This document shows positions 13,879 to 14,675 of a DNA stretch of 14,675 bases, piece by piece (positions within the stretch are counted from its first letter, which is position 1; the number at the start of each line of letters is the position of its first letter). Source of the stretch: Faecalibacterium sp. UBA1819 (GTDB lineage Bacteria > Bacillota > Clostridia > Oscillospirales > Ruminococcaceae); NCBI GenBank assembly GCA_002315015.1, contig DCEX01000030.1, positions 2,402-17,076 of the forward strand, given 5' to 3'. The notes under the pieces are model-generated. The model made no database searches, was not told where the DNA came from, and was given only the letters and a program-made list of their open reading frames with translations. Both the position numbers and the translations under genes were made by a program.

Positions 13879-14550
13879 GTGAGTGCGATGAGATGTCCTG
13901 TGTGTCGATATAAAGTAAAAAGGAATACGGCGCAGTGCCCCTACTGTGCGGCGGTGTTTCCAAAACGTAAGCAGCCTGCAAGCCACCCGTACTATGCGCG
14001 CGAGTTTGAGCGGCTGGCACAGGGGCAGGCGGCAAGATTTAATGCAGCTGCGTTTTTCGGGGGGATGTTCCACACGCTGTACCATCGTTGCTACGCACGC
14101 TTTTTTCGGCTGTTTGCGCCCTATCTTCTGGTGCTGCTTTTACTCACAGCAGCTTACTTTATGCGTTTGCCGTATTTTTTATGGCAAAGCATGTTTGGCG
14201 GCAGTTCTGTCACGGGGGAACCGCAGTTTTTGCTGGCCGTGGCGCTTTGTGCTGTGTGGGGGCTGGGCTTGGCAATTTATAACGCTAATACATTTAACGC
14301 GGAGCTGTACAAAAAAACAGGCGGGGACCCTCATTTAAAAACAACTGTGTGGGCCTGTGTGGTTATTTTTGTGCTCTTTGCAGCGCTGTGCACAGCAGGT
14401 ATTTTCTATACGCAGCGGCTATTGCTGTTTGGTGTGCTAGACTATGCAATCAATGGCGGTTATCAATATGAAACCCGTGTTGACGACCATTTCTATGTCA
14501 CGCCCGGCGGATACGCTGTATTTGACGCTGGGGGCACGGTTAAAATATAA
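13879..14550 (+). CDS. Zinc-ribbon membrane protein, DUF2628-like
   Basis: Protein of 223 residues with an N-terminal zinc ribbon of two CPxC knuckles (CPVC at 6-9 and CPYC at 19-22), then a polar segment, then RFNAAAFFGGMFHTLYHRCY, which resembles the start of DUF2628 membrane proteins. About three hydrophobic segments follow, ending in a short soluble tail (YETRVDDHFYVTPGGYAV). The function of this family is not known to me; a cytoplasmic ribbon on a membrane core suggests an interaction or sensing role. Start: GTG 13879 has GAGG 8 bases upstream; ATG 13888 with AGGTG 6 bases upstream is an equally fair choice. The ATG at 13849 would leave almost no leader. It is divergent from the NfeD operon and appears to be a single gene. 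Confidence 0.75.
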   Translation: MSAMRCPVCRYKVKRNTAQCPYCAAVFPKRKQPASHPYYAREFERLAQGQAARFNAAAFFGGMFHTLYHRCYARFFRLFAPYLLVLLLLTAAYFMRLPYFLWQSMFGGSSVTGEPQFLLAVALCAVWGLGLAIYNANTFNAELYKKTGGDPHLKTTVWACVVIFVLFAALCTAGIFYTQRLLLFGVLDYAINGGYQYETRVDDHFYVTPGGYAVFDAGGTVKI

Positions 14551-14571
14551 TGGCGTATAAGCGCTAGCAAC

Positions 14572-14649
14572 AAAAAAAGTGTCGGGAAAGCCAAAAGCTT
14601 TCCCGACACTTCAGTTTGTCGAAAAAGCTTTGCTTTTTCACAAACTGAA
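14572..14649 (-). terminator. Two adjacent strong hairpins, likely terminator of a minus-strand gene beyond the window
   Basis: A perfect 15-bp stem AAGTGTCGGGAAAGC/GCTTTCCCGACACTT (14597-14611 with 14577-14591) is followed on the minus strand by seven T residues (14572-14578), so it terminates transcription coming from the right. Next to it is a second hairpin of 10+8 bp with one bulged base (14610-14628 with 14632-14649, TTCAGTTTGT/ACAAACTGAA outside, GAAAAAGC/GCTTTTTC inside). The two share bases 14610-14611. The pair may also stop the plus-strand zinc-ribbon transcript. Confidence 0.75.
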
Positions 14650-14675
14650 CCTTATCTAAAATGGAAAAGAGGGCT

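Noticed and set aside
1..14675. tRNA, rRNA, CRISPR array, insertion sequence or attachment site
   Set aside because: No cloverleaf, spaced repeat array, transposase or integrase was seen on either strand by eye.

Overview
The window looks like chromosomal DNA from a low-to-mid GC Gram-positive anaerobe of class Clostridia, most plausibly an Oscillospiraceae/Ruminococcaceae-type gut bacterium. The grounds are strong purine-rich Shine-Dalgarno sites (AAGGAG, GGAGG), clear sigma-A type promoters, GTG starts with good ribosome sites, intrinsic terminators with U-tracts, and the protein set (AzgA-type purine permease, 2,3-BPG-independent phosphoglycerate mutase, NfeD/SPFH pair, DUF2628-like zinc-ribbon protein). 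The taxon is inferred from this impression only. No tRNA, rRNA, CRISPR array, insertion sequence or phage gene was seen.

Left part (1-2873, minus strand): a Na+/phosphate cotransporter fused to PhoU-like repeats, and upstream of it an inositol-monophosphatase family enzyme. The 342-base gap before the transporter holds three TTTAC repeats spaced exactly 11 bp, which look like a PhoP/PhoB box. It is followed by a leader with two hairpins and a terminator-like stem that could form an attenuator. Phosphate control of this gene is therefore likely.

Central part (2912-6806, minus strand): a lower-glycolysis operon pgk-tpiA-gpmI with a near-consensus promoter, stable hairpins in both intercistronic gaps and a strong terminator after gpmI. 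Divergent from pgk is a membrane chemoreceptor (MCP) with a dCache-type sensor, preceded by two tandem promoters and a structured leader of about 170 nt. A 40-bp perfect palindrome terminates the MCP and the convergent purine permease gene.

Right part (10669-14675): the purine permease promoter, then a small SLOG-fold protein divergent from a row of three small Arc-like ribbon-helix-helix proteins, the first of which is only 54 residues. These share an EGRSAN signature but differ at the positions expected to contact DNA bases. The SLOG gene and the first two RHH genes share an unusual TTGAGG ribosome site. This small regulatory module is the least ordinary part of the window. Beyond it lie a minus-strand NfeD-SPFH membrane-microdomain operon and a plus-strand zinc-ribbon membrane protein; their divergent promoter region carries a 17-nt direct repeat at a 20-bp step. 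The window ends in two adjacent strong hairpins, apparently the terminator of a minus-strand gene lying beyond the right edge.
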